A stretch of 64,000 bases of DNA from Saliniramus sp050485405 (GTDB lineage Bacteria > Pseudomonadota > Alphaproteobacteria > Rhizobiales > Beijerinckiaceae). This document shows, piece after piece, positions 43,878-52,840 of this stretch. Location: positions 18,712-82,711 of the forward strand of contig JBJHBI010000009.1 in the NCBI GenBank assembly GCA_050485405.1, in the 5' to 3' direction. The notes under the pieces were generated by a model, which saw only the letters and a list, made by a program, of their open reading frames with translations, did no database searches and was not told where the DNA came from. How positions within the stretch are numbered: the stretch's first letter is position 1; every line of letters begins with the position of its first letter. The translations under genes were made by a program, and so were the position numbers.

Positions 43878-45998
43878 ATGTCCCTGCGTCCCGCCATACT
43901 CGATCCGTATTTCGCTCCGGCGACGACCGTGCCGGGCGTCGGGCCGAAGATCGCGCCCCTGATCGACAGGCTCGTCGGCGCGCAGGGGCAACCGGCGCGG
44001 ATCGTCGATCTGCTCTTTCACATTCCCACCGGCGGGATCGATCGCCGCCTGCGCGGCTCGATCGTCGAAGCGCCCGTCGGCGAGCAGGTGACGCTCGCCG
44101 TCACGGTGGTCGATCACCAGCCGGGCCCTCTCAACCGCTCGAAGGCGCCCTACCGCGTAGTCGTCGAGGACGAGACCGGCGATATCGCGCTGATCTTCTT
44201 CAACCTGCCGCGCCAGCGCATCCAGGGGCTCTTGCCGGTGGGCGCGCAGAAGATCATCTCGGGCAAGATCGAATTATGGGACGGGCGGCGCCAGATGGTG
44301 CATCCCGATCGCATACTCGATGCCCGCGAGGCCGACAAGCTCCCCACCGTCGAGCCCGTCTACGGCCAGACCGAGGGCCTCACCTCGCGGCTGATCGCGC
44401 GCTTTACCAATGCCGCGCTGGACCGGGTGCCGGATCTTCCGGAATGGCAGGATCCGGCCTGGATACAGCGCAACGGCTTTCCCGCCTTTCGCGATGCGCT
44501 CATGACGCTCCACCGCCCGCCCGATGCGGATGCGGCGAAGGCCGAGGCGCTGGAGCGCAATCCGGCGCGTCGACGGCTCGCCTATGACGAACTCCTCGCC
44601 TCCCAGCTCGCCCTCGCCATCGTGCGCTCGCGCATGCGCCGCAAGCCGGGGCGGGCCAATGCCGGAGACGGGCGTCTCGTCGAAGCCTTCACGAAGGCCC
44701 TGCCCTTTCCGCTGACGGGTGCGCAGGCCCGCGCCGTCGCCGAGATCCGCGAGGACATGGTCTCCGACAAGCGCATGCTGCGGCTGCTCCAGGGCGATGT
44801 CGGCGCGGGCAAGACCGTGGTCGGTCTGCTCGCCATGGCGAGCGCCGTCGAGGCCGGGCGGCAGGCGGCCATGATGGCGCCGACGGAAATCCTCGCCCGC
44901 CAGCACCATGAGCGCTTCAAACCGATGGTCGAGGCACTGGGCCTGCGCATCGCGCTCACCACCGGGCGCGACAAGGCGCGTGCGCGGCGTGAGGTGCTGG
45001 AGGCGCTGGCCGAGGGCAGCATCGATATCGTCGTGGGCACCCATGCGCTGTTTCAGGAGAACGTGATCTTCAAGGATCTCGGCCTCGCCGTCGTCGACGA
45101 GCAGCATCGTTTCGGCGTGCATCAGCGCCTCGCGCTCGGCGCGAAGGGCGATGCGGTGGACGTGCTCGTCATGACCGCGACGCCGATCCCGCGCACCCTC
45201 GCGCTCGCCCATTTCGGAGACATGGACATCTCCGTCCTCGACGAGAAACCTGCCGGCCGCAAACCCATTGCGACGAAGCTGATCTCGCTGGAGCGTCTCG
45301 GCGAAGTCGTCGCCAGCCTCGGGCGGGCGCTCGATGGCGGCGCGCGGGTCTACTGGGTCTGTCCGCTGGTCGGCGAATCCGAAGCGCTCGATCTCGCCGC
45401 AGCCGAGGAGCGCGCGGAGGATCTGCGGCGCATCTACGGCGAGGCGGTCGGCCTCATCCACGGCAAGCTGCCGGGCCCGGAGAAAGACGCGGCGATGGAG
45501 CGCTTCATCGCGGGCGAGACCAAGATCCTCGTCTCGACCACGGTGATCGAGGTCGGCGTCGACGTGCCGGAAGCCACCATCATGGTGATCGAGCATGCCG
45601 AGCGCTTCGGACTCGCCCAGCTGCACCAGCTGCGCGGGCGCATCGGGCGCGGTGCCGACGCCTCGACCTGCCTGCTGCTCTACAAAGGCCCGCTCGGCGA
45701 GACGGCCAAGGCGCGGCTGGAGATCATGCGCGAGACCGAGGACGGGTTCCGCATCGCCGAGGAGGATCTGCGCCTGCGCGGCGAGGGCGAGATGCTGGGA
45801 TCGCGCCAATCCGGCCTGCCCGGCTTCAAGCTCGCGCGGCTGGAGACCGACGGCGATCTCCTCGCGGTCGCCCGCGACGAGGCCCGCCTCATCATGGAGC
45901 GCGACCGCGAGTTGGAGGGCACCCGCAGCGACGCCCTGCGCGCCCTGCTCTACCTCTTCGAACGCGATGCCGGCGTGCGGCTCCTGCGCGCGGGGTAA
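43878..45998 (+). CDS. recG: ATP-dependent DNA helicase RecG
   Basis: A 706-aa RecG that regresses stalled replication forks and moves Holliday junctions. The N-terminal wedge (OB-fold) domain spans about 1-250, followed by the two RecA-like motor domains with Walker A GDVGAGKTVV, the DEQH box (VVDEQHRFGVHQR), TATPIPRTLAL, and the C-terminal RGRIGRG motif VI. The ATG at 43878 gives MSLRPAILDPYFAP; an upstream ATG at 43854 is in frame. Divergent from sdhE across 170 bases. Confidence 0.96.
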   Translation: MSLRPAILDPYFAPATTVPGVGPKIAPLIDRLVGAQGQPARIVDLLFHIPTGGIDRRLRGSIVEAPVGEQVTLAVTVVDHQPGPLNRSKAPYRVVVEDETGDIALIFFNLPRQRIQGLLPVGAQKIISGKIELWDGRRQMVHPDRILDAREADKLPTVEPVYGQTEGLTSRLIARFTNAALDRVPDLPEWQDPAWIQRNGFPAFRDALMTLHRPPDADAAKAEALERNPARRRLAYDELLASQLALAIVRSRMRRKPGRANAGDGRLVEAFTKALPFPLTGAQARAVAEIREDMVSDKRMLRLLQGDVGAGKTVVGLLAMASAVEAGRQAAMMAPTEILARQHHERFKPMVEALGLRIALTTGRDKARARREVLEALAEGSIDIVVGTHALFQENVIFKDLGLAVVDEQHRFGVHQRLALGAKGDAVDVLVMTATPIPRTLALAHFGDMDISVLDEKPAGRKPIATKLISLERLGEVVASLGRALDGGARVYWVCPLVGESEALDLAAAEERAEDLRRIYGEAVGLIHGKLPGPEKDAAMERFIAGETKILVSTTVIEVGVDVPEATIMVIEHAERFGLAQLHQLRGRIGRGADASTCLLLYKGPLGETAKARLEIMRETEDGFRIAEEDLRLRGEGEMLGSRQSGLPGFKLARLETDGDLLAVARDEARLIMERDRELEGTRSDALRALLYLFERDAGVRLLRAG

Positions 45999-46121
45999 TT
46001 CGGGGCTGCAGCGATGAGCATCGGTACGGACCCGACGGCGCATCGGCGTCCTCGCGTGATCGTGAGACGGATCTTCAGTCCTGCCGGCTATCGTGCGCCT
46101 CGCCCCATGAACGGAGATTGC

Positions 46122-46844
46122 ATGAACCCGTCTTTACCGACACGTCGCGAATTTCTCGCGGCGGCGGGTGCGTTCGGCGCCTGCGCCACGTTGCCCGTGA
46201 TCGCCTATGGTCAGGGCGTATCGCTCGGCATACCCTTCGGCCCGGATCTCGCCGCTGCGGGATGGGAGCATATGACCTTTCGGCGCATCCCCGCGACCGA
46301 TTACCGGGCCGCCGGGGAGCGCGAACTCGCAATCGAAGCGCGGGCGAGTTCCTCGCTGATCCATCGCGCTCTGCCCCCCGATGCCTTCGATGCCCGGCGC
46401 GCCGCGTGGCGCTGGCGGGTGGATGAGGGCGTGCCGGCCACTGATCTGTCGCGGCGTGGCGGCGATGATCGGGCGATCGCGCTCTATTTCGCCTTCGCGC
46501 CGGAATCCGCCCGGGCTTCCGCAGCGGCTGGACGCACCAGCCTGAGCCGGCTGCTGTTGTCCGGATCCGGGCATATGCTCGTCTATGTCTGGGGTGGGGG
46601 CGAGCCGCGCGGCACCATCGTGGCCAACCCTTATGCGCGCGGGCGGGGCGTCTATCTGATCCAGCGCCCGGCAAATACCGCAACCGGGCAATGGCAGAGC
46701 GAAGAAGTCGATCTCGCAGCCGATTTCAACCGCGCCTTCGGGGAGGCGCCGGGCATTCTCGTCGGCCTCGCCGTCGCCTCCGATTCCGATGATGTCGACG
46801 CGATCAACCGCGCCCGTCTGGCTGATCTGACGCTCGCGGGCTGA
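46122..46844 (+). CDS. DUF3047 protein with Tat signal
   Basis: A 240-aa exported protein. The N-terminus TRREFLAAAGAFGACATLPVI has the twin-arginine RRxFL motif, predicting Tat export with cleavage near residue 30. The remaining beta-rich region fits DUF3047, with conserved AIALYFAF and YVWGGGEPRG. Function unknown. ATG 46122 has GGAG 6 bases upstream. Follows recG by 123 bases. Confidence 0.75.
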   Translation: MNPSLPTRREFLAAAGAFGACATLPVIAYGQGVSLGIPFGPDLAAAGWEHMTFRRIPATDYRAAGERELAIEARASSSLIHRALPPDAFDARRAAWRWRVDEGVPATDLSRRGGDDRAIALYFAFAPESARASAAAGRTSLSRLLLSGSGHMLVYVWGGGEPRGTIVANPYARGRGVYLIQRPANTATGQWQSEEVDLAADFNRAFGEAPGILVGLAVASDSDDVDAINRARLADLTLAG

Positions 46845-46852
46845 ACCCGGGA

Positions 46853-48574
46853 TCAGATCAGCGCAAAGCGGTCTACATCGACGAGGCCGCGATCGGAGAT
46901 CTTGAGATGCGGGATCACCGGGAGCGGCAGGAAGGCGACTTGCAGAAACGGCTCGGCCAGGGTCACGCCGAGGGCGCGGGCTTCCTCGCGCAGGGGGATC
47001 AGCGCATCGCGCACCTGCTCGAAAGGCAGATCGCTCATCAGGCCCGCCACGGGGAGTGCGAGTTCGGCCCGCACCGCGCCGTCGCAGGCGACGACGAAGC
47101 CTCCGCCGATTTCGCCGAGGCGATTGACCGCGAGCGCCATATCGGCGGTATCGGCGCCGACCACGGTGATGTTGTGGCTGTCATGGCCGACGGATGATGC
47201 GATCGCACCGCGCCTCATGCCGAAGCCCTTGACGAAGCCGCGCCCGATATTGCCGTTGTGCCCGTGGCGCTCGACCACGCAGACGCGCACGATGTCCTGA
47301 TCGGTATCGATGTCGAGCACGCCGTCATTGAGCGGCAGCGTGGCTTCGAGGTGCTTCGTGATGATCTGGCCCGGAATCACGCCGATCACCGGCTGCAATG
47401 CCGATTGCGCCCGCGCCACGAAATCCTCCGCACTCACGGGCCGCGCCTTCATGCTCGTCAGGCCGATCGGCGCGACGGGTTCGCGGGTGGCGAAGAGCGC
47501 ATCGTCGACACGGCGCCCGGCGCTGAAGACCTCCCGCACGTCGCATTGCGCGAGATCGCCGATCAGCACGATATCCGCCCGTCGCCCCGGCGCGATCATG
47601 CCCCGATCATCGAGGCCGAAGGCGCGCGCGGCTGTGAGCGAGGCGGCCCGATAGACCGCGAGCGGCGGGCAGCCGAGCGCGATCGCGGTGCGAATCAGAT
47701 AGTCGAGATGGCCCTCCTCGGCGATGTCGAGGGGGTTGCGGTCATCGGTGCAGAAGGCGAGGAACGGGCTCGTCGCGATGTCGAGCAGCGGCGCGAGCGC
47801 GTGCAGATCCTTGGAGACGGAGCCCTCGCGGATCAGCACGGTCATGCCCTTGCGGATCTTTTCCAGAGCCTCCTCGGCGGTGGTCGCCTCATGCTCGGTG
47901 CGGATGCCCGCCGCGATATAGGCGTTGAGCCCGCTCCCGCGCAAAAGCGGCGCATGCCCGTCGACATGGCGCCCGGCGAAGGCGTCGAGCTTGTCGAGGC
48001 AGGCGGGATCGGCATTGACGATACCGGGAAAGTTCATGAATTCCGCGAGCCCGATCACCTTGGGCGCATCGCGGTAACGCGCGAGCGCCTGCGCGTCGAT
48101 GGATGCACCGGCGGTTTCGAGATCTGTGGCGGGGACGCAGCTCGAGAGCTGCACGCGCAGATCCATGATGGTGCGATCCGCGCAGGCGAGGAAATAATCG
48201 AAGGCGTCGGTGCCCAGCACATTGGCCATTTCATGCGGATCGCAGATCGCGGTCGTGACCCCGTGCGGGAGCACGCAGCGATCGAATTCGAGCGGCGTCA
48301 CCAGCGAGGATTCGACATGCAGATGCGTGTCGATGAAACCGGGCACGGCGATCAGGCCCTTTGCATCGAACAGCGTCTCGCCTTCGAAGCGGCCATAGGT
48401 CGCGACGATGGTATCGCCGCAGATGGCGATATCGGTCTCGGTCAGATCGCCGGTGACGAGATCGAACAGGCGCACATTGCGAATCACGCCGTCAGCCGGC
48501 TCCGCGCCCGCGCCTTGCATGATCCGCGCGCGATTGCGGGCCTGAGTGCCTGACTTAGAGGATTGCGCCGCCAT
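46853..48574 (-). CDS. ade: Adenine deaminase (Ade)
   Basis: A 573-aa amidohydrolase-superfamily adenine deaminase converting adenine to hypoxanthine for purine salvage. Metal ligands are seen in GFIDTHLHVESS, and the ICDPHEMANVLG and SVGHDSHNI motifs are typical. The ATG at 48574 starts MAAQSSKSGTQ; the frame opens to 48667 but with no similarity. Converges on the DUF3047 gene. No purine transporter nearby. Confidence 0.92.
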   Translation of the reverse strand: MAAQSSKSGTQARNRARIMQGAGAEPADGVIRNVRLFDLVTGDLTETDIAICGDTIVATYGRFEGETLFDAKGLIAVPGFIDTHLHVESSLVTPLEFDRCVLPHGVTTAICDPHEMANVLGTDAFDYFLACADRTIMDLRVQLSSCVPATDLETAGASIDAQALARYRDAPKVIGLAEFMNFPGIVNADPACLDKLDAFAGRHVDGHAPLLRGSGLNAYIAAGIRTEHEATTAEEALEKIRKGMTVLIREGSVSKDLHALAPLLDIATSPFLAFCTDDRNPLDIAEEGHLDYLIRTAIALGCPPLAVYRAASLTAARAFGLDDRGMIAPGRRADIVLIGDLAQCDVREVFSAGRRVDDALFATREPVAPIGLTSMKARPVSAEDFVARAQSALQPVIGVIPGQIITKHLEATLPLNDGVLDIDTDQDIVRVCVVERHGHNGNIGRGFVKGFGMRRGAIASSVGHDSHNITVVGADTADMALAVNRLGEIGGGFVVACDGAVRAELALPVAGLMSDLPFEQVRDALIPLREEARALGVTLAEPFLQVAFLPLPVIPHLKISDRGLVDVDRFALI

Positions 48575-48720
48575 GATGATCCGCCTCTCTGCATGCCTTT
48601 TCGAGAGAGTGGACGAGCGCCACCGATTGTCAACGCGGCGATACGGCAACCGCTCCGCTCTCGTCATCGCCCGCGCTTGCGCCTAATCTCCCGGCGACGC
48701 GTCAACGGACGAGGTGGGAT

Positions 48721-49221
48721 GTGAGTGCTGACGAGTACGGCCTGCGCGAGGGCGAGATCGCGGTGGAGCTGCCCGCGGAATTCGATGCCGGGATCTATTT
48801 CATCGGGCGGATCGAGACGCCCTGGAAGAGCCGCGCGGATTGCCCCAAGAACCCTGCGGAATCCGATGCGATCTGCACGATCCGGCTCGACCCGCGTTAT
48901 GCGGCGGGGCTGAAGGATCTGGAGACCTGCTCGCATGTGATCGTATTATACTTTATGGACCAGGCCCGTCGCGACATCGTCCTCCAGCGCCCGCGCCATT
49001 ACGGCACCGGGCGCGGTGTCTTCGCCCTGCGCAGCCCCGCGCGGCCCAATCCGATCGCTTTATCGGTGGCGCGGCTCGAAGGGGTGGAGGGGAACGCCCT
49101 GCGCGTGCGCGGGCTCGATTGCCTCAACGGCACGCCTCTCGTCGACATCAAGCCGTATTTCGCGAGCATCGACAGCCATCCCGAGGCGATCGTCGGCTGG
49201 CGGGGTGGGCAAGAGCGCTAG
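48721..49221 (+). CDS. TrmO/TsaA-like tRNA methyltransferase
   Basis: A 166-aa protein of the TsaA/VirR/TrmO family, SAM-dependent enzymes that N6-methylate t6A37 in tRNA-Thr. Motifs RSPARPNPIALSVARLEG and LDCLNGTPLVDIKPY match the family's SAM-binding and active-site regions. The start is GTG at 48721. Many homologues in this family (VirR of Agrobacterium, for example) have uncertain activity, so the tRNA substrate is an inference. A t6A-synthesis gene (TsaC/Sua5) lies 1.6 kb downstream. Confidence 0.82.
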   Translation: MSADEYGLREGEIAVELPAEFDAGIYFIGRIETPWKSRADCPKNPAESDAICTIRLDPRYAAGLKDLETCSHVIVLYFMDQARRDIVLQRPRHYGTGRGVFALRSPARPNPIALSVARLEGVEGNALRVRGLDCLNGTPLVDIKPYFASIDSHPEAIVGWRGGQER

Positions 49222-49231
49222 CGGTGCTTGC

Positions 49232-50161
49232 TCAGCCGTTGGGATCGTCGCGCCCTTCGATCAAGGCACGTTGGGCGACGATCGCGGCGTTGACGAAATC
49301 GAGGAAGGCGCGCACGCGGGCCGCGTGGCGCAGGTCGGGATGGGTGAGCACCCATAATCCGGCCGAGAACTCGTCGCGGGGTGCTTCGAGGCGCACGAGA
49401 TCCGGATTGCGTTCCGCGATGAAGCAAGGCAGCGGCCCGATCCCGGCGCGCGCGCCGATCGCCTCGGCCAGCCCGAGCACCGTATTGACGCGATAGGCGA
49501 TGCGCTCCGCCGCGACATGTTCGGAGACGAATCGCGTCACCTTGAGGCCGGCGAGATTGTCGCCGAGCGAGACCCATCGCTTCTGGAAGAGATCGACGAG
49601 ATCGACGGCGGCGGGGTCGGGCACGTCCTCGCGATGGGCGTAGAGCGCCCAGGCGATCGTCGCGGTGCGTCGCCCGACCAGCGTTTCCGGAGGATTGTCC
49701 GTGGCCCGGATGGCGACATCCGCATCGCGCTTCGACAGGTTCAGCGCCTGGTTGGCGAGCACCACGTCGAGGCGTATCTCGGGATAGGCGCGGGTGAAAT
49801 CGGCGAAGATCGGCGTCAGCAGGTGCACGAGCAGCGAATCGTTGGTGGTGACCCGCAACTCACCTGCCGGCGCGATGGACTGGCCCGCGAGTCGGCGCGT
49901 GAAGGCGGCGACATCCTCGTCCATGCGCTCGGCCAGAGCCGCCATTTCCTCCCCCGCCGTGGTGAGGACGTATCCGGTGCGGTGACGCTCGAACAGCTTG
50001 ACCTGCAACGATTCTTCCAGCTGACCCAGCCTGCGGAAGACGGTGGAATGGTTCACGCCCAGCGTCTCGGCGGCACCGGTCAGACCGCGCGATTCCGCGA
50101 TGATGCGCACGAGGCGGAACTCGTCCCAGGAGATCTGGTCGGGAAGCGTCATTTCTTGCAT
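49232..50161 (-). CDS. LysR-family transcriptional regulator
   Basis: A 309-aa regulator: N-terminal winged HTH (about 12-70, SRGLTGAAETLGVNHSTVFR) and a LysR substrate-binding domain (about 95-300) for an unknown effector. The ATG at 50161 or the ATG at 50152 may be the start. It is divergent from wrbA across 93 bases, and a palindrome TTGCAT-CC-ATGCAA lies exactly at its 5' end, so autoregulation and control of wrbA are likely by analogy with other LysR pairs. Confidence 0.88.
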   Translation of the reverse strand: MQEMTLPDQISWDEFRLVRIIAESRGLTGAAETLGVNHSTVFRRLGQLEESLQVKLFERHRTGYVLTTAGEEMAALAERMDEDVAAFTRRLAGQSIAPAGELRVTTNDSLLVHLLTPIFADFTRAYPEIRLDVVLANQALNLSKRDADVAIRATDNPPETLVGRRTATIAWALYAHREDVPDPAAVDLVDLFQKRWVSLGDNLAGLKVTRFVSEHVAAERIAYRVNTVLGLAEAIGARAGIGPLPCFIAERNPDLVRLEAPRDEFSAGLWVLTHPDLRHAARVRAFLDFVNAAIVAQRALIEGRDDPNG

Positions 50162-50169
50162 CCATGCAA
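50156..50169. promoter_or_regulatory. Palindrome at LysR gene 5' end, possible operator
   Basis: TTGCAT-CC-ATGCAA is a 6-base inverted repeat around two bases, overlapping the ATG at 50161. A LysR-type site usually has T-N11-A symmetry; here T50156 and A50169 are 12 bases apart between them, so it is close to but not exactly that form. Position fits autorepression. Confidence 0.4.
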
Positions 50170-50254
50170 TTACGTGCTTCCGAAGATAGCTATTTTATTG
50201 CGGGCTGGAAAGCTTAAATCGGGGGAAGCGAATTCATCAGCACAGGAGCTGTCC

Positions 50255-50854
50255 ATGGCCCGCGTTCTCGTTCTCTACTATTCATCCTACGGCCATATCG
50301 AGACCATGGCCGGTGCCGTGGCGGAGGGCGCTCGCGAAGCCGGCGCCGACGTCACCATCAAGCGCGTCCCCGAACTCGTGCCGCGGGAAGTGGCCGAGCA
50401 AAGCGGCTACAAGCTCGACCAGGCGGCGCCCATCGCCACCGTCGAGGAACTGGCCGATTACGACGCGGTGATCTTCGGTACCGGCACGCGTTTCGGCAAC
50501 ATGACCGCGCAGATGAAGAACTTCATCGATCAGGCCGGTGGCCTCTGGGCGCAGGGCAAGCTCGTCGGCAAGGTCGGCGCGGTGTTCACCTCGACGGCGA
50601 CCCAGCATGGCGGCCAGGAATCGACCATCCTGAGCTTCCACACCGTGCTTCTGCATCTCGGCTTCGTCATCGCGGGCCTGCCCTACAGCTTCACCGGCCA
50701 GATGGGCCATGACGAGGTGATGGGCAACTCACCCTACGGTGCATCGACCATCGCCGGCGGCGACGGTTCGCGTCAGCCCTCGAAGATCGAGTTGGAAGGC
50801 GCACGCTTCCAGGGCCGCCACGTGGCGCAGATCGCGGCGAAGCTCGCCGGGTAA
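50255..50854 (+). CDS. wrbA: NAD(P)H:quinone oxidoreductase WrbA
   Basis: A 199-aa FMN-dependent tetrameric flavodoxin-like reductase that reduces quinones by two electrons, protecting against oxidative stress. The flavodoxin phosphate loop SSYGHIETMA, GTGTRFGNMTAQMK and TATQHGGQES motifs are all standard. ATG 50255 has AGGAG at 50244-50248. The LysR regulator gene is divergent, and control by it is probable. Confidence 0.95.
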   Translation: MARVLVLYYSSYGHIETMAGAVAEGAREAGADVTIKRVPELVPREVAEQSGYKLDQAAPIATVEELADYDAVIFGTGTRFGNMTAQMKNFIDQAGGLWAQGKLVGKVGAVFTSTATQHGGQESTILSFHTVLLHLGFVIAGLPYSFTGQMGHDEVMGNSPYGASTIAGGDGSRQPSKIELEGARFQGRHVAQIAAKLAG

Positions 50855-50860
50855 TGCGGC

Positions 50861-51859
50861 TCAGCCGCGATCGGCGGCGGCACGGCGCAGGCGGTCCATG
50901 ATCGCCTCGCCGAGATCATGATCGGGGACGGGGGCCACGGCGATGCCGGCGGCCCCCGTTTCATCGAGGGTGCGCATCGCAGCAAACAGGTTGGCCGCCG
51001 CCTCGCGCAAATCGCCGCTCTCGCTCAGATTGAACCGCGCGACCGCGTTCTCCATGCCGTGCGGGCGCGCGTCGCCGAAGAGCAGGACCGCCTCGCCGGG
51101 CTCGATCGAAGTCGCATCGAGCCGCACCCGCGCGCGCGGCGCGTAATGGCTCGTGAGCATGCCCGGCGCGACCGGCGCCGTCGGCTCGCCGGCTGCGGAT
51201 GCATCCTCCGCCAGCGCATATCCGAGAACCGCCTCCAGCGCCTCGCGCGAGACGCCGCCGGGCCGCAGGAGACGGGGCGTTCCGTCGAGACAGGCGACGA
51301 TGGTCGATTCGAGCCCGACCGGCGTTTCGCCTCCATCGACGATCGCGGCGATGCGCCCGGTGAGATCGCGCGCGACATGGGCCGCGCTGGTCGGGCTGAT
51401 CCGGCCCGACGGGTTGGCGGAAGGCGCCGCGAGCGGCCTGTCGACGGCGCGCAGGATCTGCGATGCCACGGGATGATCGGGCACGCGCAACGCGACGCTC
51501 GGCAGGCCGGCACGGGCGAGATCGCATACGCGCGCGCCCCCGGCCAGCGGCACCACGAGGGTGAGCGGCCCGGGCCAGAAGGCATCCGCGAGGCGGCGGG
51601 CTTCCGGATCGAACATGCCTTCGCGGGCGGCGCTGTCGAAATCCGCGCAATGGGCGATCAGCGGATTGAAGCGCGGGCGGCCCTTCGCCTCGAAGATTCC
51701 GGCCACCGCGCGCGGATCGGTGGCGTCGGCGGCGAGCCCGTAGACCGTCTCGGTGGGAAGCGCGACGCAGGCGCCTTCGCGCAGGAATTCAGCCGCGCGG
51801 GCGATGCCGGCATCATCTGCGGCGAGCATCTCGGTCTGGATTGCGGTATCGATGGTCAA
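50861..51859 (-). CDS. L-threonylcarbamoyladenylate synthase (Sua5/TsaC)
   Basis: A 332-aa Sua5-type enzyme that makes threonylcarbamoyl-AMP from Thr, bicarbonate and ATP, the first step of t6A37 tRNA modification. The YrdC domain spans about 15-215, with PTETVYGLAADATD, KGRPRFNPLIAH and RVPDHPVASQIL; the C-terminal Sua5 domain follows. The start is uncertain: TTG at 51859 fits family length, ATG at 51829 is 10 residues shorter, and the frame is open to 51964. It converges on wrbA with 6 bases between stops. Confidence 0.88.
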   Translation of the reverse strand: MTIDTAIQTEMLAADDAGIARAAEFLREGACVALPTETVYGLAADATDPRAVAGIFEAKGRPRFNPLIAHCADFDSAAREGMFDPEARRLADAFWPGPLTLVVPLAGGARVCDLARAGLPSVALRVPDHPVASQILRAVDRPLAAPSANPSGRISPTSAAHVARDLTGRIAAIVDGGETPVGLESTIVACLDGTPRLLRPGGVSREALEAVLGYALAEDASAAGEPTAPVAPGMLTSHYAPRARVRLDATSIEPGEAVLLFGDARPHGMENAVARFNLSESGDLREAAANLFAAMRTLDETGAAGIAVAPVPDHDLGEAIMDRLRRAAADRG

Positions 51860-51993
51860 GACGGATCTCGCGAGCAGGGTGGGGTAATTGCGGCATATCG
51901 GCTGTTGATGCGCGTCAAGCAGCTGTTCATCAGTCTGGCTGCATGTTTGTGCTGCGCGCGTCAACGATTACGATCGTGGCCGGGAGTGATTCG

Positions 51994-52452
51994 ATGCTGA
52001 CGACCCATGATTACACGCAGGCGCCCCTCGCTCTCACCGTCACGGATGATCGGGGGAATGTCGAACTGGTGACGGTCACACCCGGCGCGAACGGCGCCGT
52101 GACCATGACATGCTCCTGCGCTGACCACGCCCGCGAGGGCTGGTGCGGCCACCTGATCGATCTCGCCTGCATGCGGCTGCGCGATTGCGGCATCACGGAT
52201 CCCGAGATCGATGCGCGCTTCGAGGAAATCGTCGCGGGAACGCCGCTCGAAATCGCCGGCAACGACGCCGATCATCGCCTCGCTCTCATGGCACAGCATG
52301 CGGAACGCGTCGCACAGGCGCGCGCGGGCGGACCGTCGCGGGATGCGATGGAGACGCTCGCGATCGCTGCGCGCGATCTCGCCGAAGCCGCAGAGGCGGC
52401 CTCCGACGCGCTGCGCCGCTTCACGCGACGTGCCGCGGGCGGCATCGACTGA
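51994..52452 (+). CDS. Small SWIM-type zinc-finger protein
   Basis: A 152-aa protein with Cys40-x-Cys42-x8-Cys51-x-His53 (TCSCADHAREGWCGHLIDLA), which matches the SWIM zinc-finger pattern CxCxnCxH. It is preceded by a beta-rich segment and followed by an Ala/Arg/Glu-rich predicted helical tail, probably a coiled coil. No helicase or MuDR-type partner domain is fused. ATG 51994 has GGGAG 7 bases upstream. SWIM fingers bind nucleic acids or proteins; the role here is unknown. Confidence 0.65.
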   Translation: MLTTHDYTQAPLALTVTDDRGNVELVTVTPGANGAVTMTCSCADHAREGWCGHLIDLACMRLRDCGITDPEIDARFEEIVAGTPLEIAGNDADHRLALMAQHAERVAQARAGGPSRDAMETLAIAARDLAEAAEAASDALRRFTRRAAGGID

Positions 52453-52472
52453 CACCGCCCGCCGCACGTTTA

Positions 52473-52799
52473 TCACGCCGCTTCGGCGGCGCCTTCACCC
52501 CGGCGATCGCGTTCTTTGTTCGCGCGCTTGAGGGCGGCGGCGAGCACCGCCATCTTCTCCTTCGTGCCGGTGTTATCTGCAGCGCCCTTCGCACCCGCCG
52601 GAGCCGCCTTGCCGCGCATCTCGCGACGCTGGCGGTTGGCGACGTCGCGCGCCTTGTCGCGGCGATCGCGCAGCTGACGGACCAGATCGGCGAGGTCCTT
52701 GTCGGACAGCTCCTGGATCGCGGGATGGTGGCTCTTCTCGACGAAGGCGAGTTCGTCCTTGTCGAGGGCGCGTTGTTCGGTTCTGCGTGAACGGGCCAT
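52473..52799 (-). CDS. Small basic helical protein, unknown
   Basis: A 108-aa highly charged protein starting MARSRRTEQRALDKDELAF, with a Lys/Arg-rich helix (SDKDLADLVRQLRDRRDKAR). Such proteins recur in Rhizobiales and Rhodobacterales without known function; nucleic-acid association is plausible from charge. It converges on the SWIM-finger gene with 20 bases between the stops. Confidence 0.65.
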   Translation of the reverse strand: MARSRRTEQRALDKDELAFVEKSHHPAIQELSDKDLADLVRQLRDRRDKARDVANRQRREMRGKAAPAGAKGAADNTGTKEKMAVLAAALKRANKERDRRGEGAAEAA

Positions 52800-52840
52800 G
52801 TCGTGCTCCTTGTTGATCTTGCGCGGTTAGCGTGAACGGC

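Noticed and set aside
44274..46043. Long minus-strand frame opposite recG, 589 aa
   Set aside because: recG is unmistakable on the other strand, and the frame has shadow composition.
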